Shown: positions 18,002 through 26,562 of the stretch, piece by piece
Layout: each line of letters opens with the position of its first letter
How positions within the stretch are numbered: the first letter of the stretch is position 1
From: CAZIKF01 sp964539825
GTDB taxonomy: Bacteria > Muiribacteriota > UBA6191
DNA length: 64,000 bases
Direction: 5' to 3'
Assembly: GCA_964539825.1 (NCBI GenBank)
Contig: CAZIKF010000009.1
Span: forward strand, 60,563-124,562
Made by a program: the position numbers and the translations under genes
The notes under the pieces: generated by a model
The model's input: only the letters and a program-made list of their open reading frames with translations
The model's database searches: none
What the model was told of the DNA's origin: nothing

Positions 18002-18051
18002 GGTTCCAGAGGATTTGGCACAGGCCTGTTGAGATCAGTGCCTGGCTGGTG

Positions 18052-18190
18052 AACTATAACGTAAAGCAAGTGGTTTACCCACTTGTAGGTTCATACTCAA
18101 GAAGGCTCATTAGCAGATGAGTTTAGGAATCATAAGATTCCGTTTTGTCTGGGAACCCGGGCAAAACACTTCATTTTGAAGTATATATCA
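18052..18190 (+). promoter_or_regulatory. Structured 5' leader, copy L2 (upstream of the prepilin operon)
   Basis: CTATAAC at the 5' end (possible -10), then AAAG and five hairpins: P1 CAAGTGG/CCACTTG (18067-18085), the conserved AGGTTCAT, P2 CTCAT/ATGAG (18106-18121), P3 GGAATC-ataa-GATTCC (18126-18141), P4 GTTTTG/CAAAAC around CTGGGAACCCGG (18142-18167), and P5 ACTTC/GAAGT (18168-18182), then TATATA. AGGGG follows near 18195 and the ATG is at 18207. P3, P4 and P5 pair with different bases in copies L1 and L3. The pairing of a possible riboswitch with pilin genes recalls GEMM riboswitches, but the sequence does not fit that class. Confidence 0.7.
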
Positions 18191-18206
18191 GAAAGGGGAA
18201 TTCTAC

Positions 18207-18785
18207 ATGAAAACGGCCTCTGGCTTTTCTCTTGTTGAGATCATTTTCACTTCTACCATCCTGCTCGGTACCGGTATGTTCTATCTTTTTAGCATCAGCA
18301 ACCTGGAAGGCGGAAAGAGAGACTCCACCGCTCAAAATCATGCTAACTATTTGGGAAGTATGATCCTCTCCAAAATTCTCTGGCAAATTGAAAATGAAGG
18401 GATTCCATCAGTTCCCCAGTTTGAAGGGATGAGTTTGACAGAATTATTAAATCGACAGGTTTTCATTCCCGAAACCATCGGAATTAGCGAAGAGAGTCGA
18501 CCCATACTCCAGGGGACTGAAACCAATTCCAGATACTTCAGGGACCAGGTGCTTTTTTCAGAAAAAGTTCAGACTCTTAAAATCCAAAATCCGGTACTCT
18601 ACCGAGACCTTGCAAAGATGAGGGTATCCGTAGATTGCGAGTCTCTTGAGGGAGAAAGCCAGCCTGAGATAGCCCAGGTCACTGTGAGAGTGTATTTTAC
18701 TGATCCCGTTGCCGGGTCCGTGGAATTATCCGAGCGAACCGGAAAATCGATCCAGCTTCGTAGTCTTGTTTACCATGAACTTTAA
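18207..18785 (+). CDS. Type IV prepilin-like protein
   Basis: 192 residues. The N-terminus has a short leader followed by GFSLVEIIFTSTILLGTG: a type III signal with Gly before the cleavage site, Phe at +1 and Glu at +5, then the hydrophobic pilin helix. PilD-type peptidase would process it for assembly in a type IV pilus or type II secretion pseudopilus. It is the first gene of an overlapping operon, preceded by AGGGG and leader L2. It overlaps the next prepilin gene by 11 bases. The missing major pilin, ATPase and secretin suggest that this is a minor-pilin cluster. Confidence 0.85.
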   Translation: MKTASGFSLVEIIFTSTILLGTGMFYLFSISNLEGGKRDSTAQNHANYLGSMILSKILWQIENEGIPSVPQFEGMSLTELLNRQVFIPETIGISEESRPILQGTETNSRYFRDQVLFSEKVQTLKIQNPVLYRDLAKMRVSVDCESLEGESQPEIAQVTVRVYFTDPVAGSVELSERTGKSIQLRSLVYHEL

Positions 18786-19395
18786 AAGACAGATTCAGTT
18801 TTCGGCTTTTACGCTGGCGGAGCTGATTGTGGCCAGCAGTATTAGTTTAGTACTCATTGTAATCATATACTCCCTCTATTTCTTCTCAATAAGCTCTAGT
18901 CAAAGGCTCAACGCACGTGATCGTGCAGAGCATCGAATCCAGGCTCTATTCTCAAGAATGGGACGAGAAATCGAGGAAGCCAAGAGGGTGGTAGCACCTG
19001 TTCAAGGAGGAAAAGGCAACAAACTGATCATCATTAACAGGGATGGATTGCTCGTGATGTTTCACCTGAGCAAAGAGGACTCTGCAAGCGAAGGCTTGCT
19101 ATCGTTGGAGAGGAGTCTCCTTGGAGAGCCTGGGATTCAAGCTTATGAGCGGGATGAATATTCCAATTTCTTAGGTCGTAATAGTCCCTTTTCTTACCCA
19201 TTCATCAAGGAGTTTAGAGTGTCCACAGCCTCCTCGAACTCAGGCAAGAGTGCCGGGTTGGTTACCTTGTTGATAAGCACCTATATTCAGGATCAAAGGG
19301 TCAAAGGTATAGATCCTTTAAGATCTCCTTATCTAACCTATATAAATGCCTTCCGACTTCTTGGAAATGAGTATGACTGGATACCGACCTTGTAA
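18775..19395 (+). CDS. Type IV prepilin-like protein (minor pilin/GspJ-like)
   Basis: About 206 residues from the ATG at 18775, which lies inside the end of the previous gene. It has a basic leader, then SAFTLAELIVASSISLVLIV: the type III signal with Glu at +5 and the long hydrophobic helix. The extracellular part contains RAEHRIQALFSRMGREIEEA, in the style of GspJ or PilW pseudopilins. The following GspK-like frame begins before its stop. This gene order (two pseudopilins, then GspK-like) resembles the type II secretion tip complex GspI-GspJ-GspK. The specific orthology is inferred. Confidence 0.82.
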   Translation: MNFKRQIQFSAFTLAELIVASSISLVLIVIIYSLYFFSISSSQRLNARDRAEHRIQALFSRMGREIEEAKRVVAPVQGGKGNKLIIINRDGLLVMFHLSKEDSASEGLLSLERSLLGEPGIQAYERDEYSNFLGRNSPFSYPFIKEFRVSTASSNSGKSAGLVTLLISTYIQDQRVKGIDPLRSPYLTYINAFRLLGNEYDWIPTL

Positions 19396-21766
19396 ACTTC
19401 ATTCTAGTAATAGGGGAGTTATGCTGATTTTTGTGATCGGTTTGTTGTCTCTGCTCGGTCTGGGTATTTTTCTTCTGCAGGGTGAGCAAAATACCCTGCA
19501 GAAGAAATTCGCGCATAGGCGTATTGTAGATGCGATGAAACGCGCTGCCCGGGCGAGTCTTGCGGTGGTTTACCAACAATTAAGCAAAGATGATTGGACC
19601 CACAGAATCTATCGGTCGCAGCCCGCTGAAGGACAGGGGGTTTTTACCCTTGATGGCAATGAAATCCACTATTATTTATGTGATGTAAAGAGTGCTGCTC
19701 CGTTAGCAGTTACATCTCCAAATCTCACAGATATCCTCATTAAAGTCAGCACACAAAGAGGGGCAAGAAGATTCCATCGGATCTATCATCAAAGGCTCTT
19801 TTTTCGCTCATTGCAAAGGTTGGGAAGTAGGCCATTTGCATTCTCTGCGCTGGTAGAAATCGGAATAGATGAGGATCTCAGAGATGCGGATATTCGCGAG
19901 ACCTTCTCCGATGAGATATCGCGCAGAGAGGCAAATGCAAAAGCGGAGCTACCTCGCAGTGAAGTGGTCTCCCGTGAGTTGGTTAGCCAATTCGGCTCTA
20001 ATTTCGAAGGGAAGGCTGATCAGATACTCAGTAAAGCTGTAAACATAGGGGGTCTTCAGGACATTTTGACTTATGAGAATGTGATTTCAAAGAATTTCCA
20101 GTTACTACGAAATGAAACGATATTTCATTCCCGCTATCCTGGAGATTTCAGGAAAATCGACCGGGCATTGAAATTGATTCTAGAGGCTCTGGCCGCTGCC
20201 AGGGAACAGGATGGGACTGTACATGGAGAGATTAATATACCCAGATCTATGTATCTTCTGGGTATTTTGCTCCTGAAGACATCGGCTTGTATAGATGATT
20301 TAGATCTGGGAAAGTTGGCCGAAACTCTGAGAGCCGCTTCTCTCATTCCTTCTTTGAATTTGGAAGCGGTTGATTTGATTCAAAAGCAGGTCAGAAAAAG
20401 GAGTCGATTTCTCAGTAAGACGCGGGATCAGTTCGCTATGGATTTGATTCTCAAATCCAGGAAGTTCTTGGAGCAAACTAAAGAATTCTATCCAGCTAGT
20501 TTTGAAGCTCCCTATATCTTGATTCCACTGCTAAAGTCCTATCTTCTTGAAATTGATTATTCCGACAATGCTCCTGAGCTCAAACAACAGGCAATGAAGA
20601 TTTTGGAGGAGCTGAGACTTCATCATCAGGGCTGGTACCCTGGTCGCGGGCATGAAAAAATAGAGGAGAACGGGCTGATTCTAACGCAACTGGAAAAGAC
20701 CATCGCTGACTATAGTGAGAAGCTGGATACACAAAGAATTGATACCAACGAAATTCTCGAACAAGAGATTTTCCAACCTCGCTATCAACATCGCGTTCTC
20801 GCTCATGAGGATAAGTTATGGCTCTTTGGAGGAACGAATGGGGTTAAAATTTTTCAGGATGTTTGGGTGTCGAGAGATGGCAAGACCTGGAAGAAAATCC
20901 ATCAAATTCAACCTTATCCCCGTCGCTACGGCCATGAAGTCATTCGATTTGGTGAGGAATTTTGGATCATTGGGGGAATGGGAGCCTCCGCTGAGATGCG
21001 AAACGATATTTGGACCAGTAGGGATGGCTCTCACTGGCATAAAAAATTCTCTCATGATATGCAGGCTACGAACCAAAGGGATTCAACTCGAAAGGAGCAT
21101 TTTTACCCCCGCGCCTTTTTCAATGCTTTTAGCCTGGACGGCAAAGTCTATCTTCTGGGCGGCGCGACCAGTCCGATCCTGGCTGAAAAGTTTGATGTAT
21201 GGGAATATGAAGATTCTCGTGGTTTTATTCGACTTCCTTCAAATGGAAAAGGTGCCACGTGGGGAATACGCTGGTTTGCCAGGGCGACTGTTTTTCAGGA
21301 AAGAATCTGGCTGTCCGGGGGCTGGGTCCATCGTAGAGATGGAGATGATACAAACGACTTAGGAGTTAACAACGAAATATGGAATATAGGAGGATTGAAA
21401 AAATTTGGATTGAATCTCTGGGAGATCCAGCACGAAAACACCTGGGATGAACTCACCTGGTCTCCTCGTCTTTCGCATGAATTTTTGGAGTTTCATCATC
21501 GGTTGTGGATCATCGGAGGACTCTATAATAGTAATCTGATGGAATTTCCTGATTCGTCTTCTCCAGTACCGGATATATGGTCGTCGGAAGATGGGAAAAA
21601 GTGGGCGATAGAGAAGAATGTATCCTTGCCCTACCCGGCAAGTATTGCAGCAGCAAGGTTTAATCGGCGAATTTTTGTATTGGGGGGCGTTGATGGTAGA
21701 GAAACTGAATTGTCGCCGTATATTTTTTCATTTGGCTATAGGCTTAGACCCATGGATTCTTTTTAA
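19367..21766 (+). CDS. GspK/PilX-like N-terminus fused to a Kelch-like beta-propeller
   Basis: About 799 residues. NRGVMLIFVIGLLSLLGLG near the start resembles the RGVAL N-terminus of GspK/PilX pseudopilins. Residues to about 480 are helical and unassigned. The last 320 residues contain five or six Kelch-type blades with repeated DKLWLFGG, EEFWIIGG, GKVYLLGG, RIWLSGG, RLWIIGG and RRIFVLGG strands and W-x-S-x-D-G turns. GspK caps pseudopilus tips, so the propeller could be a tip-displayed binding domain (inference). Start 19367 or 19373 both overlap the previous gene; the frame also opens at 19346. The stop shares bases with the next start (TAATG). Confidence 0.75.
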   Translation: MSMTGYRPCKLHSSNRGVMLIFVIGLLSLLGLGIFLLQGEQNTLQKKFAHRRIVDAMKRAARASLAVVYQQLSKDDWTHRIYRSQPAEGQGVFTLDGNEIHYYLCDVKSAAPLAVTSPNLTDILIKVSTQRGARRFHRIYHQRLFFRSLQRLGSRPFAFSALVEIGIDEDLRDADIRETFSDEISRREANAKAELPRSEVVSRELVSQFGSNFEGKADQILSKAVNIGGLQDILTYENVISKNFQLLRNETIFHSRYPGDFRKIDRALKLILEALAAAREQDGTVHGEINIPRSMYLLGILLLKTSACIDDLDLGKLAETLRAASLIPSLNLEAVDLIQKQVRKRSRFLSKTRDQFAMDLILKSRKFLEQTKEFYPASFEAPYILIPLLKSYLLEIDYSDNAPELKQQAMKILEELRLHHQGWYPGRGHEKIEENGLILTQLEKTIADYSEKLDTQRIDTNEILEQEIFQPRYQHRVLAHEDKLWLFGGTNGVKIFQDVWVSRDGKTWKKIHQIQPYPRRYGHEVIRFGEEFWIIGGMGASAEMRNDIWTSRDGSHWHKKFSHDMQATNQRDSTRKEHFYPRAFFNAFSLDGKVYLLGGATSPILAEKFDVWEYEDSRGFIRLPSNGKGATWGIRWFARATVFQERIWLSGGWVHRRDGDDTNDLGVNNEIWNIGGLKKFGLNLWEIQHENTWDELTWSPRLSHEFLEFHHRLWIIGGLYNSNLMEFPDSSSPVPDIWSSEDGKKWAIEKNVSLPYPASIAAARFNRRIFVLGGVDGRETELSPYIFSFGYRLRPMDSF

Positions 21767-24700
21767 TGTCTTTGGACTTTCCTGACAATCTCCTTAATTT
21801 GCATCCAGCGATCAGGGGGCATTTATATCTACAGGTGGCACTTTCCGGTGAGGATCATCTGGTCAAAGGAAAAATCTTACTAGAAGCCTTTCATAAGGAA
21901 GGGCATCCGGGTATCAAGGCCATTATTCGCGAGTTTCTCAATGGCCTTATCAAAAGGGAGACTCCCCGCGGGCAGGATGAAAATTTCAAGCGTTTGATCA
22001 AGGCACTTGATTGTCCTGATCCCCAGATTGTCAAACGAGCCTTTCTCTACGCCCTGAAACATGAACGCGAAGATCTTCTTCCTGCGATGCAAGCCGTGGC
22101 CAGAAAATCTAAATCCATGTTTTTTCAATCCTGTATTATCCGGCTCATTGGAAGTTTTGGCATCAGGTATTTCTCATTGATTCCTCCGTCCTTAGCTAGC
22201 AAGAATCCCACTCTCATTAGAGTATGTCTTGAATCGATAGAGCGGATGGGTGCCCAGGGGTGCCTTAAGATTTATCCGAGCCTGGTAGCGTTCTGTCGCC
22301 ATCCCTCTAAGGAAATCTCTACTCTGAGCATTTCCCTGCTACAGTCCATACACCCAAAGGTGCATGAGGTTCTCCTTACTCAGTGGATCCAAGAGGATCA
22401 GACAGCTTTGCCATGTGTGGCCCATGCTATGAAGGTTTTACCCCATACACATAGCCTGTTTGAGGCGTTACCAGGCTTAGCTGAAGAAACTCGTCAGAGT
22501 CTGGAAGTCGACTTCGAGGGGAAAACCCTACTATCAAAAGACCAAAATGAGTCTCAAGGTGAACTGATTCCGAAGAATCTTGGAAACTCCTTTCCCGCCA
22601 TGGTGAAGCATCTTCAAGGCTTGGCACCGGAGAGCTTTTGGGCTGCTTTGAAACAACTTAAAACTCAGAATTCCCATGATGGGATCGAGAGTTTTCTATA
22701 CCATTTTTCTAAGCATAATAATCCGGAAAAAAGACTGATGGTGACCCACTTCATTGCTCAAAATCCCGGCTTAACTGATGAGACAGTACTTTTGGCTCAA
22801 TTGGAAGATAGTGATGTTCGCTGCGCTGGAGCAGCGATTATCTCACTAGGTACCAATCCCCAGTTCAAAGAAGATTATCGCAAGGAACTAAACAAGGCTC
22901 TTTCCCGCCTGGCGAGGGATCGTAGCTTGGAATTTCGAGCTCAAGCCCTCCATTGCATTGCCATACTCCAGGATGAAAAATTTTTGGAAATCTTGGAGTT
23001 TCTCATCTTTGGCAAAGCGGGGGAAATGCAAAATGCCGTCCGATCACGATTGAGGGGGTGGGCATCATTTAGCGAGCCGGTTCGGGAACTGGTGCAGCGA
23101 TTTGAGGAGGTCTCGCAGGAATTCAAAGAGTGGGATAGCTCCCTTGAGGGAGAGTGTCAGGATCTGGCTCAAGCAGAAACATGGCCCTCCATACACCCTG
23201 ATGTGAAAGAAGTACCTATTAACCCGGATAAAACGGATTGTGATGCACCAAGAGAAGTAATTCTTAGCAATCTCATGCTAACGGATACACCTGATAAGGT
23301 AGATCTCATCTCCTCATTGATTCCCAGGGAAACCCACCTGGATTCGAGAAGAAAAATGCTTATATGTTTAGAGCAACTTAGTGAATCCAGAGCGTCCGAA
23401 ATATCACTTCCCAAAGACATGGAAGCAGGTTTGATTGACGATGATTTCAACTCAACCAAGAAGGTTCTCATTTATTGTGTGAATCAAGGTCTTCCCTGTC
23501 CTGAGAGTCTCAAGAAAAAGGTGAAATCTCTTGACGTATCTTATTTAACTGTTTGTCTTATCCGTCTTGCCGCCATGCATTGGCCGCGCTGCCACGAGGA
23601 AATGCTTGAACACCTGCGTAAAGATGACCAGAGAATCATCATCACCACCCTCAGAGAGATGTTCAATTCTTTTGGCTTTGAGAACTCAATCTATTTTCCG
23701 TATTTGGCCTGGTTCAGCATTCATCCCAATCGCTCCGTAGCCCAGGTGGCCAAGTCCCTCCTGGCCAAAATTCCCAACCCATCCCTTTGTTACCTTTATT
23801 CCCAAATGGCTGTATCCAAAAACACTGATCGACAAAGAACAGCCTTGCTCTCGGTTCAGTCTTTAAAGGAAGAGGGCTTGGATTCCGTCTTGGAGACCCT
23901 GGCCCAGTCCTCTGAGATGACTATTGCCTATTCTGCCGGTGCCTTTCTTAAGGAAAGTCAAAAGAAATCCAGCTCTAGAATAGAGCAGGAGAAATCAATC
24001 CTGGCTATGCAGGTTGCAGAGGTTCGTACCAGGGCCACTGCGGGAAATGGGCCCGATTCTCTTGCGGCTTTGAAGCAGTTAGCGGAGGCGAAAGATTCCC
24101 CCGATTTTTTTCTTCAGTTTCTGGAGCACAATGATTCGGAGTTCCTTCAGATCGCGATTCTGGTCATTCATACGGACCATGAAATGTATCTTGAGAATTT
24201 TAAGAGAATTCAAAAGGCTTTGACTCATCTAGGAAGAGCAAAAGATCTCGATCTTAATATCAATGCATTGAATATCATGAAAGTCCTGGAAGATGAGAAC
24301 CTTCTGGAGACCATTACCTTTATTTTGTTTCTGTTATTAAATAAGACGGACCAGGCACCGGTTCTGGCGCATCAGACTCTCTCTTGGTGGGCAAATAGAT
24401 CCCAAAGGGCTCGCGAGGTACTCCTGCAGTTTCAACAATCGCAAGTAGCTTTCGATACATGGGATGAGCGCGAAAACAAAGATCCACTCCTGCTCAACTG
24501 GCTGTTCCTGAATCTGCTCCTGGAGACATTGCTAGGCAGTGATGAGGCAAGGAAACTGAGTCTTTTGAGCCAATTGCGACCTGGCAATGAGCAGCTTGAT
24601 GAAAGCGAAGTAATTCGGATTTTAAAAGAAGGACTGGGGCTCGAGCAAAGTACGGAAATAATCTCCCAGATATTGCTACAGATTGGCCGGTTTTCCTATT

Positions 24701-25755
24701 TCGATGAATATTCTTTCGTAAAACATTATCTGGATCACGAAAATCTCCAGGTGGCTACCAGTGCTGTCCGAGCCCTCTGTGAGATGAAAAACTTACGCGT
24801 TCTTGATAGGGTGTTGCCCCTTCTTGAGGAAGACATCTCTCAGGGGCATAATTTGGAAATTCTTCAAAGTGCCTTGCCGCTGCTTAACCATGAGTCTCCC
24901 GACCTGGCACTAGAAGCGCTCAAGAAAATGTCAAGAGGAGATGAGCGAGCTCAGAATGTTTTCATCAAAGAATTGGAAACCTGGGGGAACCCATCAGATG
25001 ACCTGAAAATCCACTTGATTCAGTTAATGCAAAAGAACTCATCAGAGTTTCTCTGTGAATCTGCCTTTCGAGCCATGAACCAATATGGAAGCTCGACAGA
25101 TTTGGTTTTAATAAGCAGGGCGAAGGAAGAGGTTAAAAACCCCGAGAGAGGTGAGCTACTGTCTGCTCTGGCCACCTCTATTGATAGGAGACTGAAAACC
25201 GAATTTCGGACTAAAAGGGAAGAAGTCAAAGCCTGGGTTCAAAAAGTCGAAGAAAAAAAGACCACCAAGGCGAGGGGGCGGCTCTGGGTTGCGTTGGCGG
25301 CTTCTTTGGTAATGGGAGGTTTTTTTCTTTATGCCATCATTAAATCCGGGACAAATCCATCACCATCTAAAGAGATGGGGGCTACACGGGTTGTCGAGCA
25401 CCCCGGGATTTTAAAATTTTTTACTGATTCACCAGAGAGTCTGATCGGAAAGCTGATGAAGGCTCCGGCGGTTGTCCAGGAAGTTTCAGGAGAGAAACTA
25501 AGTGTTCGTGTAAATCACCGACGCTTAATACTTCTCTTCAAAGGGCAAAATCTTCAGCCATCCGCATATCCAAAGGGCTCTCGAGTTTTAATAAAAGGCA
25601 GCTTTCTTGAAAGGGGGAGTCTTGGAACCGTGGTGCTCGAGGGTATTTTAGTCAAGGTCCTGAAGAAACAAGTCACCCCGGAGAAAAAGAGAAAAAAAAT
25701 GAGGAAAAAGACCTGGGACTTGTCGGGTATCAAGGATGAACTGGAAAAACAGTAG
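21766..25755 (+). CDS. Giant HEAT-like repeat protein with a C-terminal membrane helix
   Basis: 1329 residues. About 1150 residues of helical HEAT-like repeats in two related halves, then a basic coiled stretch, one membrane helix near 1174-1196 (WVALAASLVMGGFFLYAII) and a small C-terminal beta-rich domain that looks OB-fold-like (LIGKLMKAPAVVQEV ... YPKGSRVLIKGSFLERG). There is no N-terminal signal, so the repeats are probably cytoplasmic and the tail periplasmic. The second half is paralogous to the protein at 9710-11641. Translational coupling to the GspK/Kelch gene suggests a scaffold for the pilus-like machine. No specific function can be assigned. Confidence 0.75.
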   Translation: MSLDFPDNLLNLHPAIRGHLYLQVALSGEDHLVKGKILLEAFHKEGHPGIKAIIREFLNGLIKRETPRGQDENFKRLIKALDCPDPQIVKRAFLYALKHEREDLLPAMQAVARKSKSMFFQSCIIRLIGSFGIRYFSLIPPSLASKNPTLIRVCLESIERMGAQGCLKIYPSLVAFCRHPSKEISTLSISLLQSIHPKVHEVLLTQWIQEDQTALPCVAHAMKVLPHTHSLFEALPGLAEETRQSLEVDFEGKTLLSKDQNESQGELIPKNLGNSFPAMVKHLQGLAPESFWAALKQLKTQNSHDGIESFLYHFSKHNNPEKRLMVTHFIAQNPGLTDETVLLAQLEDSDVRCAGAAIISLGTNPQFKEDYRKELNKALSRLARDRSLEFRAQALHCIAILQDEKFLEILEFLIFGKAGEMQNAVRSRLRGWASFSEPVRELVQRFEEVSQEFKEWDSSLEGECQDLAQAETWPSIHPDVKEVPINPDKTDCDAPREVILSNLMLTDTPDKVDLISSLIPRETHLDSRRKMLICLEQLSESRASEISLPKDMEAGLIDDDFNSTKKVLIYCVNQGLPCPESLKKKVKSLDVSYLTVCLIRLAAMHWPRCHEEMLEHLRKDDQRIIITTLREMFNSFGFENSIYFPYLAWFSIHPNRSVAQVAKSLLAKIPNPSLCYLYSQMAVSKNTDRQRTALLSVQSLKEEGLDSVLETLAQSSEMTIAYSAGAFLKESQKKSSSRIEQEKSILAMQVAEVRTRATAGNGPDSLAALKQLAEAKDSPDFFLQFLEHNDSEFLQIAILVIHTDHEMYLENFKRIQKALTHLGRAKDLDLNINALNIMKVLEDENLLETITFILFLLLNKTDQAPVLAHQTLSWWANRSQRAREVLLQFQQSQVAFDTWDERENKDPLLLNWLFLNLLLETLLGSDEARKLSLLSQLRPGNEQLDESEVIRILKEGLGLEQSTEIISQILLQIGRFSYFDEYSFVKHYLDHENLQVATSAVRALCEMKNLRVLDRVLPLLEEDISQGHNLEILQSALPLLNHESPDLALEALKKMSRGDERAQNVFIKELETWGNPSDDLKIHLIQLMQKNSSEFLCESAFRAMNQYGSSTDLVLISRAKEEVKNPERGELLSALATSIDRRLKTEFRTKREEVKAWVQKVEEKKTTKARGRLWVALAASLVMGGFFLYAIIKSGTNPSPSKEMGATRVVEHPGILKFFTDSPESLIGKLMKAPAVVQEVSGEKLSVRVNHRRLILLFKGQNLQPSAYPKGSRVLIKGSFLERGSLGTVVLEGILVKVLKKQVTPEKKRKKMRKKTWDLSGIKDELEKQ

Positions 25756-25800
25756 ATAAGCTAAATAGCATTTTTTTCATTCCTAACTATAATTGACAAT

Positions 25801-26562
25801 ATGAAAAACAAAAAATTCCTTTTTGTAGTTCTTTTTTGCTTTTTAGTTGGCCCCCCGATGGAGGGGTTTCCCGGTATTGGTGGGGCCTTCAAAAAGGTGA
25901 AATCTATCTTCAAGAAAGAGAAGGCTACTCCACCGGTATTGGAGAATAATCTAAACGAAATCCGGCTTAAATTACCCAAGATAGCCACCCAGAATGATAA
26001 ATGGAGCTGCGGAATACGATCCTCCACCAGGGTTCTCAAATTCAGGGGTGTGGAGGTGTCCTATGATGAGGTACAGGAACTTCGCAAGAAACGGTTCGGG
26101 ATTCCTCTGATTAAGAAAAATCTGCCGTTTTACAAAGCGGGAACAAGACCCAAGGGTGTTTGCCGGGTATTAAAGCATTATTTAGATGAATGTGAGGTGA
26201 AAACCAAGGCGAACATTGATTGGCTCACTACTCTTCTAAGCCAATATACACCGGTCATTACCCTGCTCCAAGTGGGAGATAATAAGGGTGTATTTGGAAA
26301 TCTTCCCCTTCTTTCGAGAGTTAAGCCAATCCCGGCCCTGCATTGGGTAGTGGTGTCTGGATTCGATAGGAAGAAGGAAAGGATCTACTACTACGACACC
26401 TATGCCAATGACGAAAGAAGTTATTCTTACAAAGAGTTCAAAAAGAAATGGCTGTGGTCCAACAAGATGTCCAGTGTACTTGGTTTTAAGAAGGGAACCA
26501 TTGTTTATTCGCCCCGCTCCGAGGCAGAGGAAAAAGAAGACCGTTACCAGGAATTATATTAA
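25801..26562 (+). CDS. Secreted C39-like (papain-fold) cysteine peptidase
   Basis: 253 residues with a signal peptide (FLFVVLFCFLVGPPMEG). The catalytic set is visible: Cys70 in NDKWSCGIRSSTRVLKF, His181 in ALHWVVVSGFD and Asp199 in YYDTYAND, the order and spacing of C39-like peptidases. Stand-alone secreted members usually have unknown targets. No ribosome site precedes the ATG; instead TATAAT (25788-25793) ends 7 bases upstream, which would put transcription start at the codon. Its TAA overlaps the stop of the convergent cyclase gene. Confidence 0.8.
   Translation: MKNKKFLFVVLFCFLVGPPMEGFPGIGGAFKKVKSIFKKEKATPPVLENNLNEIRLKLPKIATQNDKWSCGIRSSTRVLKFRGVEVSYDEVQELRKKRFGIPLIKKNLPFYKAGTRPKGVCRVLKHYLDECEVKTKANIDWLTTLLSQYTPVITLLQVGDNKGVFGNLPLLSRVKPIPALHWVVVSGFDRKKERIYYYDTYANDERSYSYKEFKKKWLWSNKMSSVLGFKKGTIVYSPRSEAEEKEDRYQELY

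Noticed and set aside
18052..18190. Retron msr-msd RNA
   Set aside because: There is no reverse transcriptase in the window, no enclosing a1/a2 repeat, and the structure precedes ordinary genes.
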